Made by a program: the position numbers and the translations under genes. 64,000 nt of DNA from an uncultured Roseovarius sp. (GTDB lineage: Bacteria; Pseudomonadota; Alphaproteobacteria; Rhodobacterales; Rhodobacteraceae), in NCBI GenBank assembly GCA_947503145.1, contig CANNCP010000001.1, positions 124,001-188,000 of the forward strand, given 5' to 3'. This document shows positions 17,168-26,461 of this stretch, one piece after another; the first letter of the stretch is position 1, and each line of letters starts with the position of its first letter. A model generated the notes under the pieces. It ran no database searches and was not told the DNA's origin. It saw nothing but the letters and a program-made list of their open reading frames with translations.

Positions 17168-19837
17168 GTGACATCTGTTGCACCGACCGCCACGCCGATG
17201 ATGGCACAGTACCTTGAGATCAAGGCCGCGTATCCGGATGCGCTGCTGTTCTACCGGATGGGCGATTTCTACGAGTTGTTTTTTGACGATGCCACCCTCG
17301 CCGCAGAGGCGTTGGATATTGCCCTGACCAAACGAGGCAAGCATCTGGGAACCGATATCGCGATGTGCGGCGTGCCGTATCACGCGGCCGAAGGCTATCT
17401 GCTGACGCTCATCCGCAAAGGGTTTCGCGTGGCCGTCTGCGAACAGTTGGAATCCCCCGCCGAGGCCAAGAAGCGCGGCGGCAAATCGGTAGTCAAGCGC
17501 GGGGTCATCCGGCTGGTAACGCCCGGAACACTGACCGAAGAGAGCCTGCTGGAGGCACGGCGGCATAACTACCTCGCCGCCATTGCCGAGGTGCGTGGGG
17601 ACCATGCGCTGGCGTGGGCCGATATCTCGACCGGTGCGTTTCACGTGATGCCGCTTGCTGCAGCGCACATGGCGCCCGAACTGGCGCATCTGCGCCCTGC
17701 CGAAGTGATCACGGTGGATGGATCAGGGACACAATGGGCCGAAACAGTCTCTGAAGTAGGCGGGGCGCTGACCTCTCTGGGGCGCGCCGCATTCGACAGT
17801 ACAGGCGCCGAAAAACGGCTCTGCGCCCTCTTTGGTGTCGGCACGCTTGATGCTTTCGGCAGTTTCACCCGGCCTGAAATGGCAGCTATGGGGGCGCTGG
17901 TCGAATACCTAGAACTGACGCAAAAGGGCAAACTACCCCTGCTGCGTCCACCCCAGCGCGAAGACCGCGCGAGCGCGATGCAGATCGACGCCGCGACGCG
18001 CCGCAATCTGGAATTGACCCATGCGCTGTCCGGCGGGCGTGCCGGATCCCTGCTTGCCACGATTGACCGGACGGTGACGGCGGGCGGCGGGCGGTTGCTG
18101 GAACGGCGGCTGTCCAGTCCATCGCGCAACCTGCATGTGATTCACAAACGGCTGGAAGCAGTATCTTTTGCGGCGGAACAGGATCGATTATCGACTGATT
18201 TGCGCAGCACCCTGCGCAAGGTCCCCGACCTGGATCGGGCGTTGTCGCGGCTCGGACTTGACCGGGGCGGACCGCGTGATCTGGCCGCAGTACGCAACGC
18301 GCTGGATCAGGCCGAGGCGATTGCTGCCACGCTGGCGGACACCGTTCTGCCCGACCTCCTCACCAAAGCGGCAGATAATTTGCGCGGCCATGATGCGCTG
18401 CTCGGGTTGCTGGAACAGGCGCTGGTGGCCGAACCGCCGCTGTTGGTACGCGATGGCGGGTTCATCGCACCGGGCCATGACGCCGAACTGGACGAAGCCA
18501 GGCGCCTGCGGGACGAAGGGCGTGATGTAATCGCCGCGATGCAGGCCGATTACGCGCGCGAAACCGGCATCGCATCACTGAAGGTCAAACATAACAACGT
18601 ACTGGGATATTTTGTCGAAGTCACCGCGACTCATGCCGACAAGATGCTGTCACCCCCGCTGAACGAGACGTTCAAACATCGCCAGACGACGGCCAATCAG
18701 GTCCGCTTTACCACCGTCCCGCTGTCAGAGATGGAAACGCGTATCCTCAACGCCGGCGGGCGTGCGCTTGAAATTGAAAAGCGGCTCTATGACAGCCTGA
18801 AATCTGCTATTCTGGAGCAATCGGCCGAGATTTCCCTGACCGCCCGCGCGTTGTCCGAACTGGATCTGACCACAGCACTTGCCGATCTTGCGTCGGAACA
18901 GGATTGGTGCTGCCCGCAGGTGGACGACAGCCGCGCGCTACATATCCAGGGCGGCCGTCATCCCGTGGTCGAAGCCGCGCTGCGGGCCCAAGGGAGCGGG
19001 CCGTTCATCGCCAATGACTGTGATCTGGGCGGCGACAGTGATATCTGGCTGTTGACCGGCCCCAACATGGCCGGCAAATCGACATTCCTGCGGCAGAATG
19101 CGCTGATCGCCCTGCTGGCCCAGATGGGCAGCTATGTCCCGGCAAAATCGGCGCATATCGGCGTGGTCAGCCAACTGTTCAGCCGGGTGGGCGCATCGGA
19201 CGATCTGGCGCGCGGGCGTTCGACCTTCATGGTCGAGATGGTCGAAACCGCCGCGATCCTCAATCAGGCAGATGCGGCTGCGCTGGTGATCCTCGATGAG
19301 ATCGGGCGTGGAACCGCCACATATGACGGGCTGTCCATCGCCTGGGCGACGCTGGAGCATCTGCACGAGGTAAACAACTGTCGCGCGCTCTTTGCCACGC
19401 ATTACCACGAATTGACCAACCTCACCGAGAGACTGAACCGCGTGGACAACGCCACCGTCACCGTCAAGGAGCACGACGGTGACGTGATCTTTCTCCACGA
19501 GGTGCGGCGCGGCGCAGCAGATCGCTCTTATGGGGTTCAGGTCGCCAAACTGGCCGGGTTGCCAGCCGCAGTGGTCGAGAGGGCGCGCGTCGTTCTCGAT
19601 GCGCTGGAACGGGGCGAACGCGAGGGCGGCGCGGCCCGCGAAGCGTTGATTGATGACCTGCCGCTGTTTTCAGCGCGCGCGGCCCCGCCTCCCGGACCAT
19701 CCACCGCACCGTCCGATGTCGAAGACCGCCTTGCTGCGGTGCTGCCCGATGCGCTGACACCGCGTGAGGCACTGGATCTGGTTTATGATCTCAAGCGGCT
19801 GTTGGACGGCGGGCAAGATGGAAATTCCGCGGATTAG
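17168..19837 (+). CDS. mutS: DNA mismatch recognition ATPase MutS
   Basis: 889 residues, starting at GTG with a G-rich ribosome site (GGGGGGGA) just before. The mismatch-probing Phe34-Tyr-Glu36 lies in MGDFYELFF. The ATPase Walker A GPNMAGKST is at 631-639, followed by ILDEIGRGTATYDG and ATHYHELTNL. The C-terminal region after about 820 holds the usual dimer or tetramer segment. It starts methyl-independent mismatch repair together with MutL, which is not in the window. It converges on grpE and shares a strong hairpin with it. Confidence 0.97.
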   Translation: MTSVAPTATPMMAQYLEIKAAYPDALLFYRMGDFYELFFDDATLAAEALDIALTKRGKHLGTDIAMCGVPYHAAEGYLLTLIRKGFRVAVCEQLESPAEAKKRGGKSVVKRGVIRLVTPGTLTEESLLEARRHNYLAAIAEVRGDHALAWADISTGAFHVMPLAAAHMAPELAHLRPAEVITVDGSGTQWAETVSEVGGALTSLGRAAFDSTGAEKRLCALFGVGTLDAFGSFTRPEMAAMGALVEYLELTQKGKLPLLRPPQREDRASAMQIDAATRRNLELTHALSGGRAGSLLATIDRTVTAGGGRLLERRLSSPSRNLHVIHKRLEAVSFAAEQDRLSTDLRSTLRKVPDLDRALSRLGLDRGGPRDLAAVRNALDQAEAIAATLADTVLPDLLTKAADNLRGHDALLGLLEQALVAEPPLLVRDGGFIAPGHDAELDEARRLRDEGRDVIAAMQADYARETGIASLKVKHNNVLGYFVEVTATHADKMLSPPLNETFKHRQTTANQVRFTTVPLSEMETRILNAGGRALEIEKRLYDSLKSAILEQSAEISLTARALSELDLTTALADLASEQDWCCPQVDDSRALHIQGGRHPVVEAALRAQGSGPFIANDCDLGGDSDIWLLTGPNMAGKSTFLRQNALIALLAQMGSYVPAKSAHIGVVSQLFSRVGASDDLARGRSTFMVEMVETAAILNQADAAALVILDEIGRGTATYDGLSIAWATLEHLHEVNNCRALFATHYHELTNLTERLNRVDNATVTVKEHDGDVIFLHEVRRGAADRSYGVQVAKLAGLPAAVVERARVVLDALERGEREGGAAREALIDDLPLFSARAAPPPGPSTAPSDVEDRLAAVLPDALTPREALDLVYDLKRLLDGGQDGNSAD

Positions 19838-19863
19838 AATCCTATAGCCGTGGCGATGCCGGG

Positions 19864-19890
19864 GTACGCGCCGCTTTAGGCGGCGCGTAC
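19864..19890. terminator. Bidirectional hairpin between mutS and grpE
   Basis: GTACGCGCCGC (19864-19874) and GCGGCGCGTAC (19880-19890) form a perfect 11-bp stem with loop TTTAG. ATTTTA follows on the plus strand. It starts 27 bases after the mutS stop and ends 3 bases from the grpE stop. Confidence 0.75.
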
Positions 19891-19893
19891 ATT

Positions 19894-20457
19894 TTAGTCC
19901 CGCATCGACGACACGCCGACCTGCGCGGGACGCAGGATGCGGTCATGCAGCATGAAGCCCTCGGCAGACACCTGGATGATATCGCCGACCTTGGTGCCCG
20001 GCAGAGGTGCCTCGAACATCGCCTCGTGCTGCTGCGGATCGAATCTGTCACCGATCTCGGGCGAGACGATCTGGATACCGTGACGGCCAAAGACATTGAG
20101 CAGCTCGCGCATGGTCAGCTCGATCCCCTCGATCAGACCCGGCACCGCTGCTTTTTGCTCTTCTCCGACAGTTTCGAGTGCGCGCTTCAGGTTGTCGTAA
20201 ACCGGCAACAGATCGCGGGCCAGCTTGGACCCGCCGTAGCTCTCGGCTTCGCGGCGGTCACGCTCGGCGCGTTTACGCACATTCTCGGTATCCGCCAAGG
20301 CGCGCATGAACTTGTCCTGATAGCTGTCGCGCTCGGCGCGCAGACTGTCTACTTCTGCATCGATGTCGGATATCTCCTCGTTGGTAGCCTCGTACTCTTC
20401 GGCCTCTGCCTGTTCGAGATTGTCGAGAAAGTCGTCATTTTTTGGCTCGGCCATCAT
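19894..20457 (-). CDS. grpE: GrpE nucleotide-exchange factor
   Basis: 187 residues. An acidic N-terminus (NLEQAEAEEYEATNEEISD) leads into the long dimeric coiled coil (about 30-90, with RDSYQDKFMRALADTENVRKRAERD). The C-terminal beta domain then shows the family pattern DRFDPQQHEAM and GFMLHDRILRPAQVGVS. It releases ADP from DnaK. It lies 9 bases downstream of hrcA in a two-gene heat-shock operon; dnaK and dnaJ are not in the window. A second ATG follows the first, so the start may be one codon later. Confidence 0.95.
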   Translation of the reverse strand: MMAEPKNDDFLDNLEQAEAEEYEATNEEISDIDAEVDSLRAERDSYQDKFMRALADTENVRKRAERDRREAESYGGSKLARDLLPVYDNLKRALETVGEEQKAAVPGLIEGIELTMRELLNVFGRHGIQIVSPEIGDRFDPQQHEAMFEAPLPGTKVGDIIQVSAEGFMLHDRILRPAQVGVSSMRD

Positions 20458-20466
20458 TCATGCCCT

Positions 20467-21537
20467 CTAACTTCTGTCGGCGATCAGTTTGCCTACCAAC
20501 TGCGCCGTGTAATCCACAATCGGAACGATCCGCCCATAATTAAGGCGTGTGGGGCCTATGACCCCGACCGCACCGACAATCTTTCGATCAGCGTTCATAT
20601 AAGGAGAGACCACCAAAGAGGAACCCGAAAGTGAGAAAAGTTTATTCTCTGAGCCGATAAAGATGCGTACACCCTCGCCTTCGTCGGCAAGCTCCAGGAA
20701 ATTGGCAATGTCGCGCTTGCGCTCCAGATCGTCAAAGAGGATCTTGATACGGTCCAGGTCTGCTTCGGACCCGTCCGCATCCAGCAGATTCGCCCGTCCG
20801 CGCACAATCAGCCGGTCAGGGCCATCGCCATCCGCCTCGCCGGACCAGACCGCCAGACCGCTTTCCACCATCGCATGCGCGAGCTGATCGATTTCCTGCC
20901 TCCGATCGTTGATCTGAGAGGTAATGACTGTCTGTAGGTCGGACAGCGTCCGCCCCTCGACCAGCGCATTCAGGAAATTGGTGGCCTCACGCATCGAACT
21001 GGGCGTTTGTCCGGGCGGAGGGGTGAATATCCGGTTTTCCACATTCCCGTCGGCAAAGACCAGAACCACAAGCGCCCGGTCATGGCCGAGGCTGACAAAC
21101 TCGATATGTTTTATCGGTGCCTCATATTTCGGCGCCAGAACCAGCGATGCCCCCTGCGTCACACCAGACAGTGCCGCCCCGATCCGGTCCAGAATACCGC
21201 CGACATCCTGACTGTTGCTGGACATGGTCGCATCCATCAACTGCCGATCTGACATCTGCAGATCGCCCACCTCCAGCAAGCCATCAACAAACATGCGCAG
21301 CCCGCCTTCTGTCGGGACACGACCAGCGCTGACATGGGGACTACCTAATAACCCCATATATTCAAGGTCTTGCATCACATTTCGGATCGTCGCAGCGCTG
21401 ATCTTTTCGCTCATGTCACGGGTTAACGAGCGCGAGCCGACCGGCGTTCCGGTCGCAAGATACCCTTCGACCACACGGCGAAACACCTCGCGCGAGCGTT
21501 CGTTCATCTCTTCCAGCAGTTTTCTGCTGTCGGCCAT
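20467..21537 (-). CDS. hrcA: Heat-inducible transcription repressor HrcA
   Basis: 356 residues from the ATG at 21537. An N-terminal winged-helix (about 1-75, with GSRSLTRDMSEKISAATIRNVMQDLEYMGLL) and the GAF-like C-terminal domain are recognisable. HrcA represses chaperone genes by binding CIRCE inverted repeats. I saw no CIRCE repeat in this window, so its targets (probably groESL) lie elsewhere. I prefer this start over the in-frame ATG 30 bases upstream because AAGGA lies about 10 bases before it and a promoter-like -10 covers the earlier ATG. It is divergent from rph. Confidence 0.94.
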   Translation of the reverse strand: MADSRKLLEEMNERSREVFRRVVEGYLATGTPVGSRSLTRDMSEKISAATIRNVMQDLEYMGLLGSPHVSAGRVPTEGGLRMFVDGLLEVGDLQMSDRQLMDATMSSNSQDVGGILDRIGAALSGVTQGASLVLAPKYEAPIKHIEFVSLGHDRALVVLVFADGNVENRIFTPPPGQTPSSMREATNFLNALVEGRTLSDLQTVITSQINDRRQEIDQLAHAMVESGLAVWSGEADGDGPDRLIVRGRANLLDADGSEADLDRIKILFDDLERKRDIANFLELADEGEGVRIFIGSENKLFSLSGSSLVVSPYMNADRKIVGAVGVIGPTRLNYGRIVPIVDYTAQLVGKLIADRS

Positions 21538-21564
21538 GTGGACACCGTTCCTTTGCTGATCTGC

Positions 21565-21593
21565 CATTAAATCCCTAAGGGTCGAAAGGTCAA
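21565..21593 (-). promoter_or_regulatory. Candidate hrcA-grpE promoter
   Basis: On the minus strand TTGACC (21593-21588) and TTAATG (21570-21565) are separated by 17 bases. Transcription would start near 21558, upstream of the ATG at 21537 but past the alternative ATG at 21567, which supports the shorter HrcA. The -10 match is only moderate. Confidence 0.35.
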
Positions 21594-21649
21594 TCGGGGT
21601 TGGCTCTTGGTCGTGTGCACGCTATCTCCTACCCAAAGCGGAAAAGGAC

Positions 21650-22372
21650 ATGAAAATGCGGCCTTCGGGAAGAAATCTAGACGAAATGCGCGCTGTTTCA
21701 ATTGAAACGGGCGTCACGAAACACGCAGAAGGATCGTGCATGATCCGTATGGGTGACACGCATGTGCTGTGCACCGCCACGATCGAGGACCGCGTACCGC
21801 CCTTTATCAAGGGGTCCGGCCTAGGCTGGGTTACCGCAGAATACGGCATGTTGCCCCGCTCCACAACATCGCGCATGCGCCGTGAGGCGGCAGTCGGCAA
21901 ACAGGGCGGGCGCACGGTGGAAATCCAGCGTCTGATTGGCCGCTCGCTGCGCGCGGGCGTGGACCGCGTGGCATTGGGCGAGCGTCAGATCACCATCGAC
22001 TGCGACGTGATCCAGGCCGATGGCGGCACGCGCTGCGCAGCCATCACGGGTGGTTGGGTCGCGCTGAAACTGGCTGTGCAAAAGCTGATGAAAACCGGCG
22101 AAGTGGTCAGCGATCCGCTGATCGACCCTGTCGCCGCGGTATCCTGCGGGATCTACGCCGGTCAGCCGGTTCTGGACCTTGATTATCCCGAGGACAGCGA
22201 AGCCGGAGTTGACGGGAATTTCATCATGACCGGCTCCAAACGCCTGATCGAGGTGCAGATGTCGGCCGAGGGCTCGACCTACTCCCGCGACCAGATGAAC
22301 CTGCTTCTTGATCTGGCAGAGGCAGGTGTGGATCAGCTGGTCGCCGCGCAACTGTCAGCCGTCAATGCGTAA
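21650..22372 (+). CDS. rph: Ribonuclease PH
   Basis: 240 residues (238 from the second ATG, MRPSGRN, which is the more usual N-terminus). The phosphorolytic exoribonuclease fold is supported by [34 protein letters not shown] and [19 protein letters not shown]. It trims tRNA 3' ends using phosphate, preparing ends that Cca can repair. It is the first gene of an overlapping operon with rdgB and hemW; the rdgB ATG lies eight bases inside its 3' end. Confidence 0.96.
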   Translation: MKMRPSGRNLDEMRAVSIETGVTKHAEGSCMIRMGDTHVLCTATIEDRVPPFIKGSGLGWVTAEYGMLPRSTTSRMRREAAVGKQGGRTVEIQRLIGRSLRAGVDRVALGERQITIDCDVIQADGGTRCAAITGGWVALKLAVQKLMKTGEVVSDPLIDPVAAVSCGIYAGQPVLDLDYPEDSEAGVDGNFIMTGSKRLIEVQMSAEGSTYSRDQMNLLLDLAEAGVDQLVAAQLSAVNA

Positions 22373-22973
22373 GTTCACCGACGATACCCTGCTGGTTGCA
22401 ACCCACAACACCGGCAAGCTCGAAGAGATCGCACATCTGCTGCGCCCCTACGGCATTTCCGTTGTCGGCGCAGCAGAGCGAAATCTGCCAGAGCCGGATG
22501 AAACCGAAACCAGTTTCGTCGGCAATGCCCGGATCAAGGCGCACGCCGCCGCCAAAGCCACCGGCCTGCCTGCACTATCCGACGATTCAGGGATTGAGAT
22601 CGATGGGCTGGACGGCGCACCCGGCGTCTACACCGCCGATTGGGCCCAGACGCCCGACGGGCGCGACTTCGAGATGGCCATGACCAAAACGCATGACCTG
22701 CTGCTGGCGCGAAATGCGCCAAGGCCCTGGACAGCCCGGTTTTGCTGCACGTTCGTGCTTGCCTGGCCTGATGGTCATGACGAGGTTTTTCCCGGAACCG
22801 CAGAAGGTCAGATCGTCTGGCCGATGCGCGGGAAACAAGGACATGGCTATGATCCGATCTTTCAACCAGCTGAATATGATATAACATTCGCTGAAATGGA
22901 CCGTTGGGAAAAGAACGGCATAAGCCACCGTGCCGATGCGTTCACCAAGCTGGTGAAAGGCTGTTTTGACTGA
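22365..22973 (+). CDS. rdgB: Non-canonical purine NTP pyrophosphatase (RdgB/HAM1)
   Basis: 202 residues from the ATG overlapping the rph stop. The HAM1 signatures are [11 protein letters not shown] near the N-terminus, [20 protein letters not shown] in the middle and GYDPIFQP with FAEM near the C-terminus. It hydrolyses dITP, XTP and related nucleotides to monophosphates and so keeps deaminated purines out of DNA and RNA. The operon order rph-rdgB-hemW is common in alphaproteobacteria. Confidence 0.95.
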   Translation: MRKFTDDTLLVATHNTGKLEEIAHLLRPYGISVVGAAERNLPEPDETETSFVGNARIKAHAAAKATGLPALSDDSGIEIDGLDGAPGVYTADWAQTPDGRDFEMAMTKTHDLLLARNAPRPWTARFCCTFVLAWPDGHDEVFPGTAEGQIVWPMRGKQGHGYDPIFQPAEYDITFAEMDRWEKNGISHRADAFTKLVKGCFD

Positions 22974-24123
22974 GGATTGGAAACAGGGGGGCTTTGGCCT
23001 CTATATCCACTGGCCGTTTTGCGAGGCCAAATGTCCCTACTGCGATTTCAACAGCCATGTGGCGCGCGAAATCGACCAATCAAGATGGTGCATCGCCTAT
23101 TTATCCGAACTGGACCGGATCGCCGCGCTGACGCCTGGCCGCGTTTTGCGCTCGGTCTTTTTCGGTGGCGGCACTCCCAGTCTGATGGCGCCCGACACGG
23201 TCGCGGCCATCCTGGAGCGTGTCAGCCAGCACTGGACGCCGGCCAACGATATCGAAATCACCCTGGAGGCAAACCCCGGTTCGGTCGAAGCGGATCGCTT
23301 TCGCGCCTATGCGCAGGCCGGGGTAAACCGCATTTCGATGGGAATTCAGGCACTTAATGACCCGGATCTGCGACGTCTGGGACGTATTCACACGGTTTCA
23401 GAGACACACACGGCCTTTGATATCGCGCGAAACTGCTTTGATCGGGTCAGTTTTGATCTGATCTATGCCCGTCAGGACCAGACGCTAAAGGATTGGCAGG
23501 CCGAGCTGACCACTGCACTGTCGATGGCGATTGATCACCTGTCACTGTATCAGCTAAGCATCGAACCCGGCACCGCCTTTGGCGATCGTTTTGCCCGCGG
23601 CACCCTGCGCGGACTACCCATCGAGGACACGGCAGCGGACATGTTCGAGGCAACGCAGGAAATCTGCGACGCCGCCGGCATGCCCGCCTACGAAGTCTCT
23701 AACCATGCCAAACCCGGCTCTGAATCGCGTCATAACCTGATCTACTGGCAAGCGGGTGACTATGCCGGGATCGGTCCCGGCGCGCACGGGCGGCTGACAC
23801 TGACGCGGCGCCGCCATGCGACAGAGGCATGGTCACAACCGGACAAGTGGCTACGTCAGGTCGAATGCGGCATGTCGGACAAGGTCGACACACTTCTGGG
23901 GTCGGATGAACAAGCGGATGAATACCTGATGATGGGCCTGCGCCTGACGGACGGAATCGACCTGCGCCGCTATGCCGCGCTGCGTGGCGCGCCGCTATGC
24001 GAGACCACAATATCAGACCTCGCCGCGATGGATCTGGTCAAGGTCGCAGACGACCGCCTGTACACGACACTGCGCGGCCGGATGGTTTTGAACGCGATCA
24101 TCGAACGGCTGTTAACGAGTTGA
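22966..24123 (+). CDS. hemW: Radical-SAM haem chaperone HemW
   Basis: 385 residues with a TTG start that overlaps the end of rdgB by eight bases. The radical SAM cluster motif is CEAKCPYCDF (about 20-29, Cys-x3-Cys-x2-Cys). FFGGGTPSL, LEANPGS and GVNRISMGIQ follow, and the C-terminal AYEVSNHAKPG with GIGPGAHG belongs to the HemN/HemW family. HemW is thought to deliver haem to respiratory enzymes, while true coproporphyrinogen dehydrogenase HemN carries an extra N-terminal arm with another Cys motif that is lacking here. Its stop lies 6 bases from the convergent parB stop. Confidence 0.93.
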   Translation: MTEDWKQGGFGLYIHWPFCEAKCPYCDFNSHVAREIDQSRWCIAYLSELDRIAALTPGRVLRSVFFGGGTPSLMAPDTVAAILERVSQHWTPANDIEITLEANPGSVEADRFRAYAQAGVNRISMGIQALNDPDLRRLGRIHTVSETHTAFDIARNCFDRVSFDLIYARQDQTLKDWQAELTTALSMAIDHLSLYQLSIEPGTAFGDRFARGTLRGLPIEDTAADMFEATQEICDAAGMPAYEVSNHAKPGSESRHNLIYWQAGDYAGIGPGAHGRLTLTRRRHATEAWSQPDKWLRQVECGMSDKVDTLLGSDEQADEYLMMGLRLTDGIDLRRYAALRGAPLCETTISDLAAMDLVKVADDRLYTTLRGRMVLNAIIERLLTS

Positions 24124-24129
24124 CCCGCC

Positions 24130-25035
24130 TTACCCGTTGCTAAGCAACCGGCAAAGCGTATCGAGATCATCGAGGCTGGTATAAGCGATCGTAACCCGCC
24201 CGCCTTCTTCACCCTTGGTGTGATCAACCGACACTTTCATACCCAATGCCGCGGACAGGTCGCCCTCTAACGCATGAGTGTCGGCGTCCTTTTCGCTCGC
24301 GCCAGCGCCGCGTTTCGACTTGCCAGACGGGGTAAAGACATTATCAATCCCGGTTTTGGCCAGTCTTTCGGTCTCTCGCACCGACAGTGCTTTCTTGATG
24401 ACACGTTGCGCCAGCGCCATCGGGTCATCCGACGTGATCAGCGCCCGGGCGTGACCAGCGGTCAACTGTCCATTGCGAACGAACGCCTGCACCTGTTCGG
24501 GCAGTTGCATCAGGCGCATTGTGTTCGCGATATGGCTGCGGCTCTTGCCCAGTGCCTCGGCCAGCTTTTCCTGGGTGTGCCCGAATTTCTGCATCAGCTG
24601 CTGATAGCCCGCTGCTTCTTCCACCGGATTCAGATCGGCGCGTTGGACATTCTCGATGATCGCGATTTCCAGGACTTCTGTGTCGTCGAAGTCGCGCACA
24701 ATGACAGGAATACGGTGCAGCTGCGCCTTTTGTGCCGCACGCCAGCGCCGTTCGCCGGCGACGATCTGATAGTCGCCTACTTTGCCGGGCATCGGCCGCA
24801 CGATCAGCGGCTGTATAATCCCTTTTTCCCGGATGGAGGCGGTCAGATCCTCCAGCAATTCAGGGTCGAACTGCCGACGCGGCTGATCAGGGTTGGCGCT
24901 GATCCGTTCAATCGGAACCATCATGTCTGGCGCTTTTGGCGCACTATCAGTGCTGGCCTGTTGATCATTGACGTCGGACATCAATGCCGACAGGCCGCGC
25001 CCCAATCCACGCTGCTTGGTTCTCTTGTCAGACAT
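24130..25035 (-). CDS. parB: Chromosome partition protein ParB
   Basis: 301 residues. The N-terminal ParA-interaction peptide is basic (RGLGRGLSALM, about 9-19). The CTP-binding box contains GERRWRA in YQIVAGERRWRAAQ. ENVQRADLNPVEEA and the helix-turn-helix ALGKSRSHIANTMRL bind parS. A linker of about 45 residues leads to the C-terminal dimer domain. It loads at the two parS sites found in this window and spreads along the chromosome. It is co-transcribed with parA (12-base gap). Confidence 0.97.
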   Translation of the reverse strand: MSDKRTKQRGLGRGLSALMSDVNDQQASTDSAPKAPDMMVPIERISANPDQPRRQFDPELLEDLTASIREKGIIQPLIVRPMPGKVGDYQIVAGERRWRAAQKAQLHRIPVIVRDFDDTEVLEIAIIENVQRADLNPVEEAAGYQQLMQKFGHTQEKLAEALGKSRSHIANTMRLMQLPEQVQAFVRNGQLTAGHARALITSDDPMALAQRVIKKALSVRETERLAKTGIDNVFTPSGKSKRGAGASEKDADTHALEGDLSAALGMKVSVDHTKGEEGGRVTIAYTSLDDLDTLCRLLSNG

Positions 25036-25047
25036 CGCCCCGCCTCC

Positions 25048-25857
25048 TTATGCCGCCACTGCGGATTGTTTTTGCATCAATTCCTGCGCCAGCGCCCGAT
25101 AGGCCTGTGCCCCGCGTGAATTCGGATCGTAATCCAGGACCGAAACCGCATAGGATGGCGCTTCGCTGACGCGGACATTGCGCGGAATCAGCGTGCGAAA
25201 GACCAGATCGCCCAAATTTTCGCGCGCGTCCCGCTCGACCTGACCTGACAGGTTATTACGTGCATCAAACATCGTCAGAACGATGCCTTCAATCCGCAGG
25301 TTGGGATTGGCCGTCTGACGTACCTCGCGAATGGTCAGCATCAGTTGCGACAACCCTTCCAGCGCAAAAAACTCGCTTTGCAACGGAACCAGAACAGAAT
25401 GTGCCGCGACCATTGCGTTGACCGTCAGCAAGCTTAGCGAAGGCGGGCAATCAATCAGGATGTAATCCAGTGCGTAACCATCCATTGCCGTCTGCCGCAA
25501 GGCATCATGCAAGAGGAAACTACGTTTCTCGTTTGAAATCAGCTCGATATCAGCAGAGCTGAGGTCGACTGTCGCGGGGATGATCATCAGGTTCTTGTCG
25601 CTGGTCGGCTGAATGACATCGCCAAGCGCAATATCTTCCAGCAACAGCTCGTATGTGGTGAATTCCCGATCCTCGGATGAGATCCCAAGCCCGGTCGAGG
25701 CATTTCCCTGTGGGTCAAGATCCACAATAAGCACGCGCATACCCGCCTGCGATAGCGCAGCGCCAAGATTGATCGTCGTCGTGGTCTTGCCAACGCCGCC
25801 TTTCTGGTTGGCGATGGCAATGATCCGCGGGCCACGTGGGCGGGTCGGGTCAGACAC
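25048..25857 (-). CDS. parA: Chromosome partition ATPase ParA
   Basis: 269 residues. The deviant Walker A motif is in ANQKGGVGKTTTTIN (about 15-29). LIVDLDPQGNAS and LIDCPPSLSLLT follow, as in chromosomal ParA/Soj proteins. The ATPase forms a gradient on the nucleoid that moves ParB-parS complexes apart. Its start overlaps the 3' end of rsmG by eight bases, so mnmG, rsmG, parA and parB are probably one transcript. Confidence 0.97.
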   Translation of the reverse strand: MSDPTRPRGPRIIAIANQKGGVGKTTTTINLGAALSQAGMRVLIVDLDPQGNASTGLGISSEDREFTTYELLLEDIALGDVIQPTSDKNLMIIPATVDLSSADIELISNEKRSFLLHDALRQTAMDGYALDYILIDCPPSLSLLTVNAMVAAHSVLVPLQSEFFALEGLSQLMLTIREVRQTANPNLRIEGIVLTMFDARNNLSGQVERDARENLGDLVFRTLIPRNVRVSEAPSYAVSVLDYDPNSRGAQAYRALAQELMQKQSAVAA

Positions 25858-26461
25858 GGGACACTCCTGAAATCTTTAATATCGCGGCAGCGGGGTCAGT
25901 TGAACTTTTAGCAACTTCCAGAGCAAATTGCCACTTCGATTGCGCCTCTTTCACCTCTTGCTGCCATTTTGCGCCCTTTGGAAACAGGGCAACGCCTGTT
26001 GGGTGTAAATGCCGCTCTGCATAGTCAAGCAATGTCATAAGATCCGCCAAGGCCCGCGCCGAAAGGACCGTAGCGTCCAAGGGTGGGATGGTTTCGATCC
26101 GGGACGTGATCACCTCTCCCCGGCATCCTGTCTCTCGCAGCGCAGTGCGGAGAAAGGCGCATTTTCGCTGGTCACTCTCAACCAGCGTCACCCGCGCAGA
26201 AGGCTGCGCCTCTGCCATCAGGATTGCTGCCACGACACCTGGAAAGCCCCCACCAGACCCAAGATCAACCCAGTGTTTTATCGGTTTCGACGCCAGATGG
26301 TATACTTGTACTGAATCGGCAATATGCCTCTCCCACAAGTTCTCCAGGCTATCCCGGGAAACCAGATTAATCTTCGCCGTCCACTTTCTCAGTAGATCGG
26401 CATATATTAGCAATCTCTCATTTGTTTCACGTGAAACATCTGGCAATGACTGAGCTGTCAT
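25850..26461 (-). CDS. rsmG: 16S rRNA (guanine-N7)-methyltransferase RsmG (GidB)
   Basis: 203 residues. The SAM-binding motif is [14 protein letters not shown] (about 64-77), and [10 protein letters not shown] is a further family block. It methylates G527 of 16S rRNA (E. coli numbering). The start overlaps the end of mnmG by four bases (ATGA). Codons 9-14 (Val-Ser-Arg-Glu-Thr region) contain a perfect parS site, so this stretch has two roles. Confidence 0.96.
   Translation of the reverse strand: MTAQSLPDVSRETNERLLIYADLLRKWTAKINLVSRDSLENLWERHIADSVQVYHLASKPIKHWVDLGSGGGFPGVVAAILMAEAQPSARVTLVESDQRKCAFLRTALRETGCRGEVITSRIETIPPLDATVLSARALADLMTLLDYAERHLHPTGVALFPKGAKWQQEVKEAQSKWQFALEVAKSSTDPAAAILKISGVSRV
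26423..26438. promoter_or_regulatory. parS site 1 (inside rsmG)
   Basis: Exact 16-bp palindrome TGTTTCACGTGAAACA, identical to the widely conserved ParB-binding consensus. It lies within the first 15 codons of rsmG, where it encodes Val-Ser-Arg-Glu-Thr. Confidence 0.95.

Noticed and set aside
14773..17217. A very long plus-strand open frame (over 800 codons) through maeB
   Set aside because: It is antisense to a clear full-length malic enzyme, is rich in Arg, His and Gln, and has no recognisable domain; this is an effect of GC-rich codon use.
17637..17652. A parS-like sequence in mutS sharing GTTTCACGTGA with the consensus
   Set aside because: Only 12 of 16 bases match, one half of the palindrome is broken, and it lies in conserved coding sequence; the two perfect sites are enough.
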